A stretch of DNA of 64,000 nucleotides, from assembly GCA_004296775.1 (NCBI GenBank), contig RHGE01000004.1:62001-126000 (forward strand), given 5' to 3'. Position 1 is the first letter of the stretch; every line of letters begins with the position of its first letter. This DNA comes from Marinilabiliaceae bacterium JC017. GTDB taxonomy: Bacteria; Bacteroidota; Bacteroidia; Bacteroidales; Marinilabiliaceae. A program made the position numbers and the translations under genes. The notes beneath the pieces were generated by a model. The model was not told the origin of the DNA and searched no databases. It saw nothing but the letters and a program-made list of their open reading frames with translations. Shown here in pieces: positions 1 through 7,982 of this stretch.

Positions 1-424
1 CGTTGGCCCACCATTTTACAACTATTTCGATGGGTATCTCTATTAAAGAACCATTACTAATTTCAATTTCGTATACATAGCTGTTTCCTGATAAATCGTA
101 GTAAATGCTGACATATTGATTTTCTAACTTTGACCATTCTTCAGACAACCCAATAAGACGACACCTTGCCTTTAAAGAATCATTATGTAATTTCCAAAAA
201 ACAACAACATCGGAACGGTTGAGAATTAATGCCGTATCAGGATTCGAACTTAAACTATAGTTATCAACCTCTGTACGCACACTAATTTCAATATTTTGAT
301 TCCTTCTTTCACCTAGAACATTATTTACAAAAAATGAAGATGTACAAAAGCCAAAAATGAATAATAATAATCGAAGGTTTAATGATTGAAGGAAAGAAGA
401 TATTTGAAACCACCATTGCCACAT
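1..424 (-). CDS. Partial Y_Y_Y-like (sensor/regulator-type) protein, N-terminal part
   Basis: The frame opens at an ATG at 424-422 and runs leftward without a stop to the window edge, giving the first 141 residues. The N-terminus reads MWQWWFQISS and is followed by a hydrophobic stretch (about residues 14-36) that could be a signal anchor. Residues 70-141 contain VVFWKLHNDSLKARCRLIGL and EEWS, which resembles the fold-defining region of Y_Y_Y (triple Tyr) domains, where a chain like 'ykLeGldeeW' precedes the Tyr-rich strands. In Bacteroidota such domains usually sit between a propeller and a transmembrane segment of a regulator. Here no propeller precedes it, so the protein may be a small sensor with a downstream output domain outside the window. 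Family assignment is tentative. Confidence 0.5.
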   Translation of the reverse strand, partial: MWQWWFQISSFLQSLNLRLLLFIFGFCTSSFFVNNVLGERRNQNIEISVRTEVDNYSLSSNPDTALILNRSDVVVFWKLHNDSLKARCRLIGLSEEWSKLENQYVSIYYDLSGNSYVYEIEISNGSLIEIPIEIVVKWWAN

Positions 425-510
425 AAAACACAATCAAAACGCTTTACTGAGTCGCTTGCTATTAAATTCAAAAGTACTATATTTATTCCTGAAAAGACGA
501 ACATTTACTA

Positions 511-1353
511 ATGGTTTTTATGGAGACTCCAAAAAATAAGATCCTTGTCCCATATGATTTCACTGACATTACTAACTGCGCAGTAGAACATGCGATTAAG
601 TTTTCGAAAATATTAAATGCTGATATTATTTTACTACACATCGTAAAAAAAGAACAACAGATATCGGAATTTAAAACTCGCCTTTCTACTGTTGCAGAGC
701 AATTCAAAAATAAAAATGGCATCCTTCCAATTTCCATAGTCCGGGATGGAACCATTTTTAAAACTATCAATCAGGTTGTTGAAGATGAGAATTGCATGTT
801 AGTGGTTATGGGTACACATGGAATGAAGGGATTGCAGAAGCTAACGGGGAGCTGGGCATTAAAGGTTATTGTAGGTTCAACTATTCCTTATATCGTCATT
901 CAGGCACCCCCCTCAAATGAAAAGTATGAAAAAATTATTTTCCCCGTTGATTATAAAACGGAGAATAAAGAACAATTAAAGTGGGTCGAATTTTTATCAA
1001 AATTCCTTAAAACAAAAACTTATCTTTTTGCGGCTGCCACTAAAGATGGAGTAATTGAAAATCGAACAAAAGCAAATTTGGTCTTCAATAAAAAATTCTT
1101 GGACGAAAAGAAACTCCCATATGAGTTAGCCTTGGCTGAAGGTAAAAATTCTTTTTCACAAGAAACCATTAATTTTGCCAAAAAGATAGATGCTGATCTC
1201 ATTCTTGTCATGACAACAAGAGACATAGCTTTTCACGACTATGTATTAGGTGCATACGAGCAATACATTATCTCGAACAGTGCAAAAATTCCGGTTATGG
1301 TAATAAATCCGCGCACAGATCTCATGAAATATGGATATGGAAGTTTTGGATAA
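511..1353 (+). CDS. Universal stress protein, tandem UspA domains
   Basis: A 280-residue cytoplasmic protein with two UspA-type alpha/beta domains. Domain 1 (about 9-140) starts with KNKILVPYDFTD and carries the nucleotide-loop-like glycine stretch MGTHGMKGLQKLTGS followed by the typical strand PYIVIQ. Domain 2 (about 148-275) begins with KIIFPVDY and ends in PVMVINP but lacks the glycine-rich ATP loop, so it may be a structural half. Tandem UspA proteins of about 280 aa are usual in Bacteroidota. The start at 511 (MVFMETP) is uncertain, since a second ATG nine bases on fits the domain equally well. The gene is monocistronic and ends at a strong hairpin at 1373-1399. Ligand and stress signal cannot be read from the sequence. 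Confidence 0.9.
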   Translation: MVFMETPKNKILVPYDFTDITNCAVEHAIKFSKILNADIILLHIVKKEQQISEFKTRLSTVAEQFKNKNGILPISIVRDGTIFKTINQVVEDENCMLVVMGTHGMKGLQKLTGSWALKVIVGSTIPYIVIQAPPSNEKYEKIIFPVDYKTENKEQLKWVEFLSKFLKTKTYLFAAATKDGVIENRTKANLVFNKKFLDEKKLPYELALAEGKNSFSQETINFAKKIDADLILVMTTRDIAFHDYVLGAYEQYIISNSAKIPVMVINPRTDLMKYGYGSFG

Positions 1354-1372
1354 TCATAGATTTATATAATAT

Positions 1373-1399
1373 AAAGGCAACCATTGGTTGCCTTTTTTT
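1373..1399 (+). terminator. Intrinsic terminator after the UspA gene
   Basis: A stem AAAGGCAACC / GGTTGCCTTT with a three-base loop is followed directly by a run of T. It lies 20 bases after the UspA stop codon. Confidence 0.9.
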
Positions 1400-1432
1400 A
1401 TTCCTATACGTCAAGTGTTTCGTGCATTTAAA

Positions 1433-1440
1433 TACTTTTG
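1433..1440 (+). promoter_or_regulatory. -7 box TACTTTTG upstream of rdgB
   Basis: TACTTTTG matches the Bacteroidota -7 consensus TAnnTTTG and lies 37 bases before the rdgB ATG, after the preceding terminator. No clear -33 TTTG is seen at the right distance, so this is a partial match. Confidence 0.5.
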
Positions 1441-1477
1441 TGAAAATCCATACGTTTGTTAATTAACAGATATTCCA

Positions 1478-2053
1478 ATGAAACTAGTTTTTGCCACCAA
1501 TAATCCACATAAGTTAAAAGAATTAAAACACTTGTTAGGCGATTCATTTCACCTCCTGAGTTTATCAGAAATAGATTGTACGGACAATATTCCCGAAACA
1601 GGAAATAACCTTGAAGAAAATGCATTACAAAAATCAGAATATATTTTTAAAAAATATAACCTTAACTGCTTTGCCGATGACACAGGCCTGGAAATAGAAG
1701 CATTAAATAATGAGCCTGGAGTATACTCGGCCAGATATGCCGGGCTTGAAAATAATTCGGAAGCAAATATGCAAAAAGTGCTTTCGAAAATGAGGGATAT
1801 TACCAACAGAAAAGCTCGTTTCAGAACTATTATATCATTGATATTGGATGGAAAAAAATTCCAGTTCGAAGGACTTGTAAACGGCTCCATACTAGAAGAA
1901 CGAAAAGGTAGTGAGGGTTTCGGTTATGATCCGATTTTCGTTCCTGATGGCTATGAACAATCATTTGCGGAAATGGATATTACCTTAAAAAATAAGATCA
2001 GCCACCGGGGAAAAGCGGTTCAAAAATTAGTTAAGTTTTTAAAGAATATATAA
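1478..2053 (+). CDS. rdgB: dITP/XTP pyrophosphatase (HAM1/RdgB family)
   Basis: This 191-residue protein hydrolyses non-canonical purine nucleoside triphosphates (dITP, XTP) to monophosphates and keeps them out of DNA and RNA. It begins with the family signature [16 protein letters not shown] (nucleotide-binding strand and loop). It also contains [20 protein letters not shown] and [13 protein letters not shown], the substrate and metal loops of the HAM1 fold, and [11 protein letters not shown] near the C-terminus, where SHR contacts the base. Length is normal for the family. It sits just before porZ with a one-base gap (stop 2053, next ATG 2055), so the two are almost certainly co-transcribed. 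Confidence 0.96.
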   Translation: MKLVFATNNPHKLKELKHLLGDSFHLLSLSEIDCTDNIPETGNNLEENALQKSEYIFKKYNLNCFADDTGLEIEALNNEPGVYSARYAGLENNSEANMQKVLSKMRDITNRKARFRTIISLILDGKKFQFEGLVNGSILEERKGSEGFGYDPIFVPDGYEQSFAEMDITLKNKISHRGKAVQKLVKFLKNI

Positions 2054-2054
2054 G

Positions 2055-4442
2055 ATGAGAAAATCTATTTCCCTTATTATTATTTTTTTCTTAGGAATAC
2101 AATTACTTGCCAAAAGTCAGCTTCAGAACTCAAATTGGCATGACCATTTTTCCTACTCAAATTGCCAACTTATCGACGAAAGCAAATCGCAAGTCATTGT
2201 TTCTAATGGGCTAGGGTTATTCTTGTATCATAAAATAGATGGTTCTATAACTCGTGTAAATAAAACTAATGGATTAAGTGACATTGACATCACAGCACTA
2301 CTTACATTAAGCGACAATTCATTTATAATTGGCTATAATAATGGAAATATAGATCTCATAGAAAACAATAAAATTTATAACATCCCAGATCTAAAGATGA
2401 AGGTAATGCAAGGGAGTAAACGTATCAATCACTTCCATGCATCAAACAACAAAATCTATTGTAGTCTAGACTTCGGTATCATGGTCATTAATCCTGCAAA
2501 TCAAGAAATAGAAGACACCTATTACATAGGCCCAAACGGAAGTGAACTACCAGTCAATCAAATAACGACAAATTCCGAATTCATTTTTGCTGCAACAACA
2601 AAGGGCGTATACAGGGCACCTATCAACAGTAATTCTCTTGGTTTTTACGATACTTGGCAAGAAATATCAGGAAAAACAGTTAATTACAGTGCAATCAATA
2701 ATTTTAACAACAAAATTTTCACTTCTCAGGGAGAAAAAAACAAATCAAATGTGATTAGTTATTTCGAAGAGGATATCTGGAAAATATTTATAACGATTAA
2801 TTCTTTTATGAATCTTGATTCCAATGGAAAAAACTTGATAATAATTTCTAAGACGACTATTAACCAATATGATATTAAATTGGAATTACAAAAAACAATT
2901 TCAAATTATCATTTTAATGACATTTCAAATACCTCCCCATCAATTACTTCAGCTACACAGTCTGATAATTCAGATGATTTTTATATTACCGACACCAACC
3001 ATGGGTTAGTCATCAATAATACAGAAGACTTTGACAGCTTTACTTATCCGGACGGTCCAATAACTAATGAAAACTTCAATATTGCAGCAAGTAGCACCAG
3101 CGTATATGTTACAGTTGGGGGACTTACAAGCGCCTGGAACAATTTAAACAGACCTGCCCAGTATTCCCATTATGATGGCCAGAGCTGGTATAATTTTAGA
3201 CGGAATAGCACTAATCAAAAGGGATGGAGAGACATGCTAAATATTTCAATCGACCCTAACAATCCGGATCATGCGTTTATATGTTCTTGGGGAACCGGCG
3301 TATTTGAGATTTCAAATAAAAAAGTCACTAACCATTTCGATCAACATACCGATCCAAATGGTCTTCAAAATATTGAATGGGTTAGTTCTCCTTATTTTGT
3401 GCGGGTTGGAGGTGTCAACTTCGACAATAATGGCAATTTATGGATGACGAATTCTGGTGTTTCCGCTGGCTTAGTTGTTAAAGCAGCAACAGATTCTACA
3501 TGGCAACAGTATACCTATGAGACATTAAAGGATTTACATTCCATGGGACAAATCATTCAATCGCGTGATAATATCTTTTGGTCATTTATTCCCCGCACCG
3601 AAAGAAAAGGAATTTTCGTATTCACGCCCCAAAACACAATCGACGATCAAACAGATGACCTCTATCGAGGCGCCATCTCTCCAGCTTCAGAAAGCGATCA
3701 CCGAAACGCAGGTCAGCTCAGACTCTGGGATGAGAATGGTAGTCTGATTACCGACAATATATTTTGTCTCGCAGAAGATAAAAATGGCTATATATGGCTG
3801 GGAACGGATAAAGGAGTTGTTGTTTATTATCGCCCATGGGCGATATTTAATGATGAAATCCCCATTGCCAGTCGCATCAAAATACCTCGTAATGACGGCA
3901 GTAATTTAGCTGATTATTTGCTCGAAAAAGAAAAAGTGACAACTATTGCTGTTGATGGCGCCAACCGAAAATGGTTGGGAACAGAGAGATCCGGAGTATT
4001 CTTAGTTTCAGAAGACGGTACAAAAACCATTCATGAATTTAATATTGATAATAGTCCTTTAGTCTCAAATTCAATAACAAGCATTGCTGTCCATCCTAAA
4101 ACCGGTGAAGTGTTTATTGGCACTGCAAAAGGAATTGTATCCTACAAGGGCAATGCAACAGAAGGCAATACTTCATTCCAAAAAGTATATGCCTATCCTA
4201 ATCCGGTAAGAGAAAATTACAGCGGCCCTATTACCATAACCGGATTAGTTAGAAATTCAATTGTAAAAATCACAGACATCAGTGGCAAACTAGTATATGA
4301 AACAACCTCCCTTGGAGGCCAAGCTACCTGGAATCGTAATAACCTTTGGGGAGAAAAAGTTAAAACTGGGGTATACCTGGTATTTATAGCTACAGAAGAT
4401 GGTTCTGAATCGGTCGCCACCAAAATTCTGGTTGTTAACTGA
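2055..4442 (+). CDS. porZ: PorZ-like beta-propeller protein of the type IX secretion system
   Basis: A 795-residue exported protein. The signal peptide (about 1-21, hydrophobic IIIFFLGIQLL, then AKSQ) precedes two-component-regulator-type propeller repeats. The N-terminal block (HDHFSYSN...VSNGLGLFLYH...NKTNGLSDIDITALL) is the typical PorZ opening. A second propeller region (about 390-700) contains NGYIWLGTDKGVVVY and NRKWLGTERSGVFLV. The last 80 residues form a T9SS C-terminal-domain-like module (AYPNPVRENYSGPITI, then ITDISGKLVYE and TGVYLVFI). PorZ is known as a cell-surface component of the attachment complex that anchors T9SS cargo to A-LPS in Porphyromonas. Pairing with rdgB is tight. 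I saw no other T9SS core gene in the window. Confidence 0.85.
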   Translation: MRKSISLIIIFFLGIQLLAKSQLQNSNWHDHFSYSNCQLIDESKSQVIVSNGLGLFLYHKIDGSITRVNKTNGLSDIDITALLTLSDNSFIIGYNNGNIDLIENNKIYNIPDLKMKVMQGSKRINHFHASNNKIYCSLDFGIMVINPANQEIEDTYYIGPNGSELPVNQITTNSEFIFAATTKGVYRAPINSNSLGFYDTWQEISGKTVNYSAINNFNNKIFTSQGEKNKSNVISYFEEDIWKIFITINSFMNLDSNGKNLIIISKTTINQYDIKLELQKTISNYHFNDISNTSPSITSATQSDNSDDFYITDTNHGLVINNTEDFDSFTYPDGPITNENFNIAASSTSVYVTVGGLTSAWNNLNRPAQYSHYDGQSWYNFRRNSTNQKGWRDMLNISIDPNNPDHAFICSWGTGVFEISNKKVTNHFDQHTDPNGLQNIEWVSSPYFVRVGGVNFDNNGNLWMTNSGVSAGLVVKAATDSTWQQYTYETLKDLHSMGQIIQSRDNIFWSFIPRTERKGIFVFTPQNTIDDQTDDLYRGAISPASESDHRNAGQLRLWDENGSLITDNIFCLAEDKNGYIWLGTDKGVVVYYRPWAIFNDEIPIASRIKIPRNDGSNLADYLLEKEKVTTIAVDGANRKWLGTERSGVFLVSEDGTKTIHEFNIDNSPLVSNSITSIAVHPKTGEVFIGTAKGIVSYKGNATEGNTSFQKVYAYPNPVRENYSGPITITGLVRNSIVKITDISGKLVYETTSLGGQATWNRNNLWGEKVKTGVYLVFIATEDGSESVATKILVVN

Positions 4443-4483
4443 TCTTAAATTCGTCAACTTTTTAGATTCATAAATAATAATTG

Positions 4484-4515
4484 TTTGCTCAATTAAAAGA
4501 GCCCTTGTAGTTTTG
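4484..4515 (+). promoter_or_regulatory. Bacteroidota sigma-A promoter for the 4558 gene
   Basis: TTTG at 4484-4487 and TAGTTTTG at 4508-4515 match the -33 (TTTG) and -7 (TAnnTTTG) consensus with a 20-base spacer. The ATG follows 42 bases later. This is the best complete promoter match I found in the window. Confidence 0.75.
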
Positions 4516-4557
4516 CGTCAACCGTCATAAGGCATTAATCCCTTCATTTCAATAATA

Positions 4558-7308
4558 ATGAAAAAAGTTTGGCTTATTTTACTTGTACTTGTTTCCTTAA
4601 TTACTCTTTTCCTTTCAATCCATTTAATAAAAAAGCACAAACATTACGATAACAATGACGCCATAAAAGGCATCCCCACCAGCACCTCGGCCATATTGAG
4701 AATCCCCAATTTAAATGCACTTAATAAAGAAATTCTGGATCAAATTCATTTTAAAAATGAGCTTAACGATTTCCATTTCAGCTCATATGCGATCAACTGG
4801 CTTTCCCGAATTGACACATTACCATTTTTTAACGATCCAACACTAGATATTTTAAAAGACAGAAATTTATTTTTATCCTTTCATCCGGCAGGGAAATCAA
4901 AAGTTGAAACACTGATATTAACTGAATTTACAAGTAAAGCTGAAGAAAATAATTTAATCAACTACATCAAGAGTAAATCCGGTACCTCTTTTAATATTTC
5001 TCAACGAAAATATAACGCAAGTACCATCTATATTATAAAAGCTAATAATCATTCTGCTCCATTTTACTTTAGTCTTAATCAAGGAATATTAACTGGAAGT
5101 TTCTCGAATATATTATTGGAAAGCTCTATCCGCCAATTCCAATCAGAAACAAATTTACTTTCATCGGGTGATTTTCAAAAAATATACAAAACAATTGGAA
5201 AGTCACCCTCTGCTAATCTCCTTCTCAATTTTTCGAATCTCCCGAAATTATTAAAACCAGCTCTTGAAAAGCATTATAAAGAACAGGCTGCCTTTCTGGA
5301 TAAACAATCTAAATGGGCCGAATACGACATAGACATTAAGAATGATGCCATTTTATTAAATGGCATATTAACCCCGGCATCCGGGGGATTGCTAAGTGAA
5401 TTATTTATTGGCATGAAACCACAAAAACCTCAATTAAATGAGGTTATCCCAACTTCTTCCCGCATGTTTTTAACCTATTGTGTTGAAAGTGCCAGTGCTT
5501 TACAGAAAAGATTTCATCAATTATTGGACAAAAATAATGCCCTAATAACCTACCAGTCCAAAATTACACAAATAGAAAAACAGGCACAGATTAACCCTGA
5601 CAAGCTCCTCTTCTCAATGATGGATAATGAGATGGCACTTGTTTTCTTTGATCGAAATGAAACAAAAATAAAGGAAAATGCAGTGCTGGTTATTAAGACC
5701 AAAAGTAAATCCCAAACGAGTCAAAAGATGTTATCCGCATTAAAAAACATCTCCAATACCCAACAAATAAAACCCGTTGACGAATATCGCCTTGATGAAC
5801 ACACGGCATTTCCTATATACAAGAACCTTCCTGAAAATACACTTTCAACAACACTTGAATGGTTCTTTCCCGTTGTTCCGCAAAAATATTTTGCTGTTTA
5901 TGATAACTACCTATTACTAGCCAATTCAACTCGTCCACTAAAATCATTCATTTACGCCAATATTCTTCACAAAACAATTAAGCACGAAAACAATTACAAG
6001 GATTTTCACAAACAATTTCCCATGCGGGAAAACTTATTCTTTTATAGTGAAATCCCTTATATACCAACATTTTTAAAGGGCATTACCCGGAATCATTTTT
6101 CTAATTTGTCTTCAAACCAAAACGAAGCCTTAAGCCATTTTTATGGCCTGGGAATTCAAATTGCAGGTACTGAGAATATGCTATATTCCACTATATATGC
6201 CAACTATTCTCCTAACAGGGAATCAGAACCCCGAACAACCTGGCAAAGCCTTTTAGACACCTTTGCCATTACCAAACCTGCATTAGTACGTAATCACTAT
6301 ACAAATGAAAAAGAAGTCCTGATTCAAGATGCCAACTTCAATCTATATCTAATAAACAATAAGGGCCGCATCCTCTGGAAAAAGCCACTCGATGGGCCGA
6401 TATTAAGTGATTTCACTCAAATTGATTTTTATAAAAACAAAAAACTTCAATGTATCTTCAACACCAAATCAAAAATATATTTGCTCGATAGAAATGGTAA
6501 TTCCGTTGATAATTATCCCATAAAATTACCGACTCAAGCTACTAATGCCCTATATGTAGCAGACTACGATAAAAACAGAAATTACCGGATATTCATCGCC
6601 TGTAACAACAACAAGGTCTATCTGTTTGATAAAAAAGGTAATCGTTTAACGGGGTGGACTTTTAATAAAACAGAAGGAAAAGTAACGCAGCCGATTAAAC
6701 ATTTTAGGAGTGCCGGAAAAGATTACATTGTTTTTTCCGATGACAAAAGAATATACATACAAAACCGTCGGGGCGAATCCCGAGTGATTCCTTCTGAATC
6801 TTTTATTCAAAATCCCAATAGTGTTTTTTATCTGGAAGAAAAAGGAACAAATGCCCGTTTCCTTATTACCTCTACGATTGATGGGAAATTAGCAAAAGTT
6901 AGCTTACCTGACGGAAAAACCACTTTCACCAATTTGGATATAGATGACTCTTCCCATGGCTTCTCTTATTTCTGTAGTAATAAGACTCCATATTACGTTG
7001 TGATATTGCCAAATGAATTAAAAATTCTATCAGTTAATGGAAAAAAATTGGTGCAGAAACAATTCAAAGATAAAATTCAGCTTCATGCCGATGTATACAA
7101 GTTTTCTTCAAACAACTATAAAATAGGCCTGCTTTCAAAAAAACAGGATCAGATTTTTCTTATCAACACCAATGGTAAAGATTATAAAGGATTTCCATTG
7201 AAGGGAGAGACCAGGTTTAGTATCGGACTACTAAAATCATCGGCAAACAAGTTCAACTTAATAGTAGGGGGAGGGGATAATTACCTTTACAACTATAAGG
7301 TTGACTAA
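4558..7308 (+). CDS. Membrane-anchored protein of unknown function, DUF3352-like with C-terminal propeller-like repeats
   Basis: A 916-residue protein that I cannot assign to a function. A single hydrophobic helix at about residues 4-24 (WLILLVLVSLITLFLSI) followed by Lys/His residues suggests an N-terminal inner-membrane anchor with the body in the periplasm. Residues about 40-560 resemble the Bacteroidota DUF3352 type (SAILRIPNLNALNKEI, repeated serpin-like alpha/beta blocks). From about 575 to the end there are short repeats such as LYLINNKGRILWKKPLDG, IYLLDRNGNSVDNYPIKL, VYLFDKKGNRLTGWTF and IFLINTNGKDYKGFPLKG, which look like PQQ/WD-type propeller blades. It has its own promoter at 4484-4515. 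The propeller may bind another envelope protein, but no partner is evident. Confidence 0.7.
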   Translation: MKKVWLILLVLVSLITLFLSIHLIKKHKHYDNNDAIKGIPTSTSAILRIPNLNALNKEILDQIHFKNELNDFHFSSYAINWLSRIDTLPFFNDPTLDILKDRNLFLSFHPAGKSKVETLILTEFTSKAEENNLINYIKSKSGTSFNISQRKYNASTIYIIKANNHSAPFYFSLNQGILTGSFSNILLESSIRQFQSETNLLSSGDFQKIYKTIGKSPSANLLLNFSNLPKLLKPALEKHYKEQAAFLDKQSKWAEYDIDIKNDAILLNGILTPASGGLLSELFIGMKPQKPQLNEVIPTSSRMFLTYCVESASALQKRFHQLLDKNNALITYQSKITQIEKQAQINPDKLLFSMMDNEMALVFFDRNETKIKENAVLVIKTKSKSQTSQKMLSALKNISNTQQIKPVDEYRLDEHTAFPIYKNLPENTLSTTLEWFFPVVPQKYFAVYDNYLLLANSTRPLKSFIYANILHKTIKHENNYKDFHKQFPMRENLFFYSEIPYIPTFLKGITRNHFSNLSSNQNEALSHFYGLGIQIAGTENMLYSTIYANYSPNRESEPRTTWQSLLDTFAITKPALVRNHYTNEKEVLIQDANFNLYLINNKGRILWKKPLDGPILSDFTQIDFYKNKKLQCIFNTKSKIYLLDRNGNSVDNYPIKLPTQATNALYVADYDKNRNYRIFIACNNNKVYLFDKKGNRLTGWTFNKTEGKVTQPIKHFRSAGKDYIVFSDDKRIYIQNRRGESRVIPSESFIQNPNSVFYLEEKGTNARFLITSTIDGKLAKVSLPDGKTTFTNLDIDDSSHGFSYFCSNKTPYYVVILPNELKILSVNGKKLVQKQFKDKIQLHADVYKFSSNNYKIGLLSKKQDQIFLINTNGKDYKGFPLKGETRFSIGLLKSSANKFNLIVGGGDNYLYNYKVD

Positions 7309-7354
7309 CCTTCCGTTAACAAGATATTCAATTTATAGCATCACCTAAGCAATC

Positions 7355-7400
7355 CTTCTGTGAAATTAGAGCTTATGGGCAAGGCTTAATTTCACAGAAG
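7355..7400. repeat. Long inverted repeat (14-bp perfect stem)
   Basis: CTTCTGTGAAATTA at 7355-7368 is the exact reverse complement of TAATTTCACAGAAG at 7387-7400. The 18-base interior can extend the stem imperfectly (AGCTT with AAGGCT). It lies 47 bases after the stop of the 4558 gene. There is no T-run on either side, so it is not a standard intrinsic terminator. Confidence 0.85.
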
Positions 7401-7457
7401 AGGACATATGCACTCTTTCCTCAAACCATTAATTCAGGAAAATATCCTGGCAAAAAA

Positions 7458-7609
7458 TCCCGCGGATTGGGGATCTGTTCCCGCGGTAAAATATTCCATT
7501 CCCGCGGATATTTGTTTAATCCCGCGGAAAAGGAGTTAAACACCGCGGCTAGGGGAAACCGTCCCGCGGGCTGGAATCGGCTCCCGCGGCAATTTTTCCT
7601 GTCCCGCGG
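7458..7609. repeat. Array of eight CCCGCGG motifs at 20-21 bp spacing
   Basis: Motifs TCCCGCGG begin at 7458, 7479, 7500, 7520, 7541 (degenerate CACCGCGG), 7562, 7582 and 7602. The steps are 21, 21, 20, 21, 21, 20 and 20 bases. The 12-13-base stretches between them are unrelated to each other and AT-rich. Reading frames exist on both strands but only as by-products of the repeats. CCGCGG is a perfect palindrome. Elsewhere in the window I noticed only isolated copies inside genes (for example 23014, 28241, 29869 and 58385). Confidence 0.95.
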
Positions 7610-7622
7610 TAAAAAAACTGCT

Positions 7623-7733
7623 GGCGCCGATTTGCAATCGGTGCCTTGTGAATAAACAGATAATCGCTCAAATAACTCCCCCGCTAGTGCGCGATTGTAT
7701 CGCGTTCCATTACTAATAGTTGGTTTGCAACTA
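7623..7733. repeat. REP-like cluster of three hairpins
   Basis: Three short palindromes follow each other: GGCGCCGATT-TGC-AATCGGTGCC at 7623-7645 (one mismatch), CGCGAT-TGT-ATCGCG at 7690-7704, and TAGTTG-GTTTG-CAACTA at 7717-7733. The GC-rich composition differs from the surroundings. Similar hairpin clusters are, from memory, dispersed repeats in Bacteroidota genomes. That should be tested by a genome-wide search. No transposase is next to it. The rest of the gene-free stretch 7309-7982 shows nothing I can name. Confidence 0.7.
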
Positions 7734-7982
7734 ACCTTACGGCTAATGAACCAGAAGAGGAATTGCATATAGGTGATCCCTTCCCTGTGAGAAATAAATA
7801 ATTACCCATAAAAATATTGTCGCGTCATGTTTAAATGGGTGTAACCGATCCTACACCCACACACAACGCCACGCTCAAACTAGCTCATTATCTATAAATT
7901 ACTAGCATACATGGAAAATATAGTGATTTTGTTCTGCTTAGATTTTAACTTTAATTTGGTATTAAAACCAAAGTATGCTACA

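Noticed and set aside
7458-7609. CRISPR array with 8-base repeats
   Set aside because: The repeat is too short, the spacers are 12-13 bases and cas genes are absent.
7421-7768. Open frames on both strands over the CCCGCGG array (115 and 62 codons)
   Set aside because: They come from the repeat composition, have no start context or similarity, and cover hairpins on both strands.
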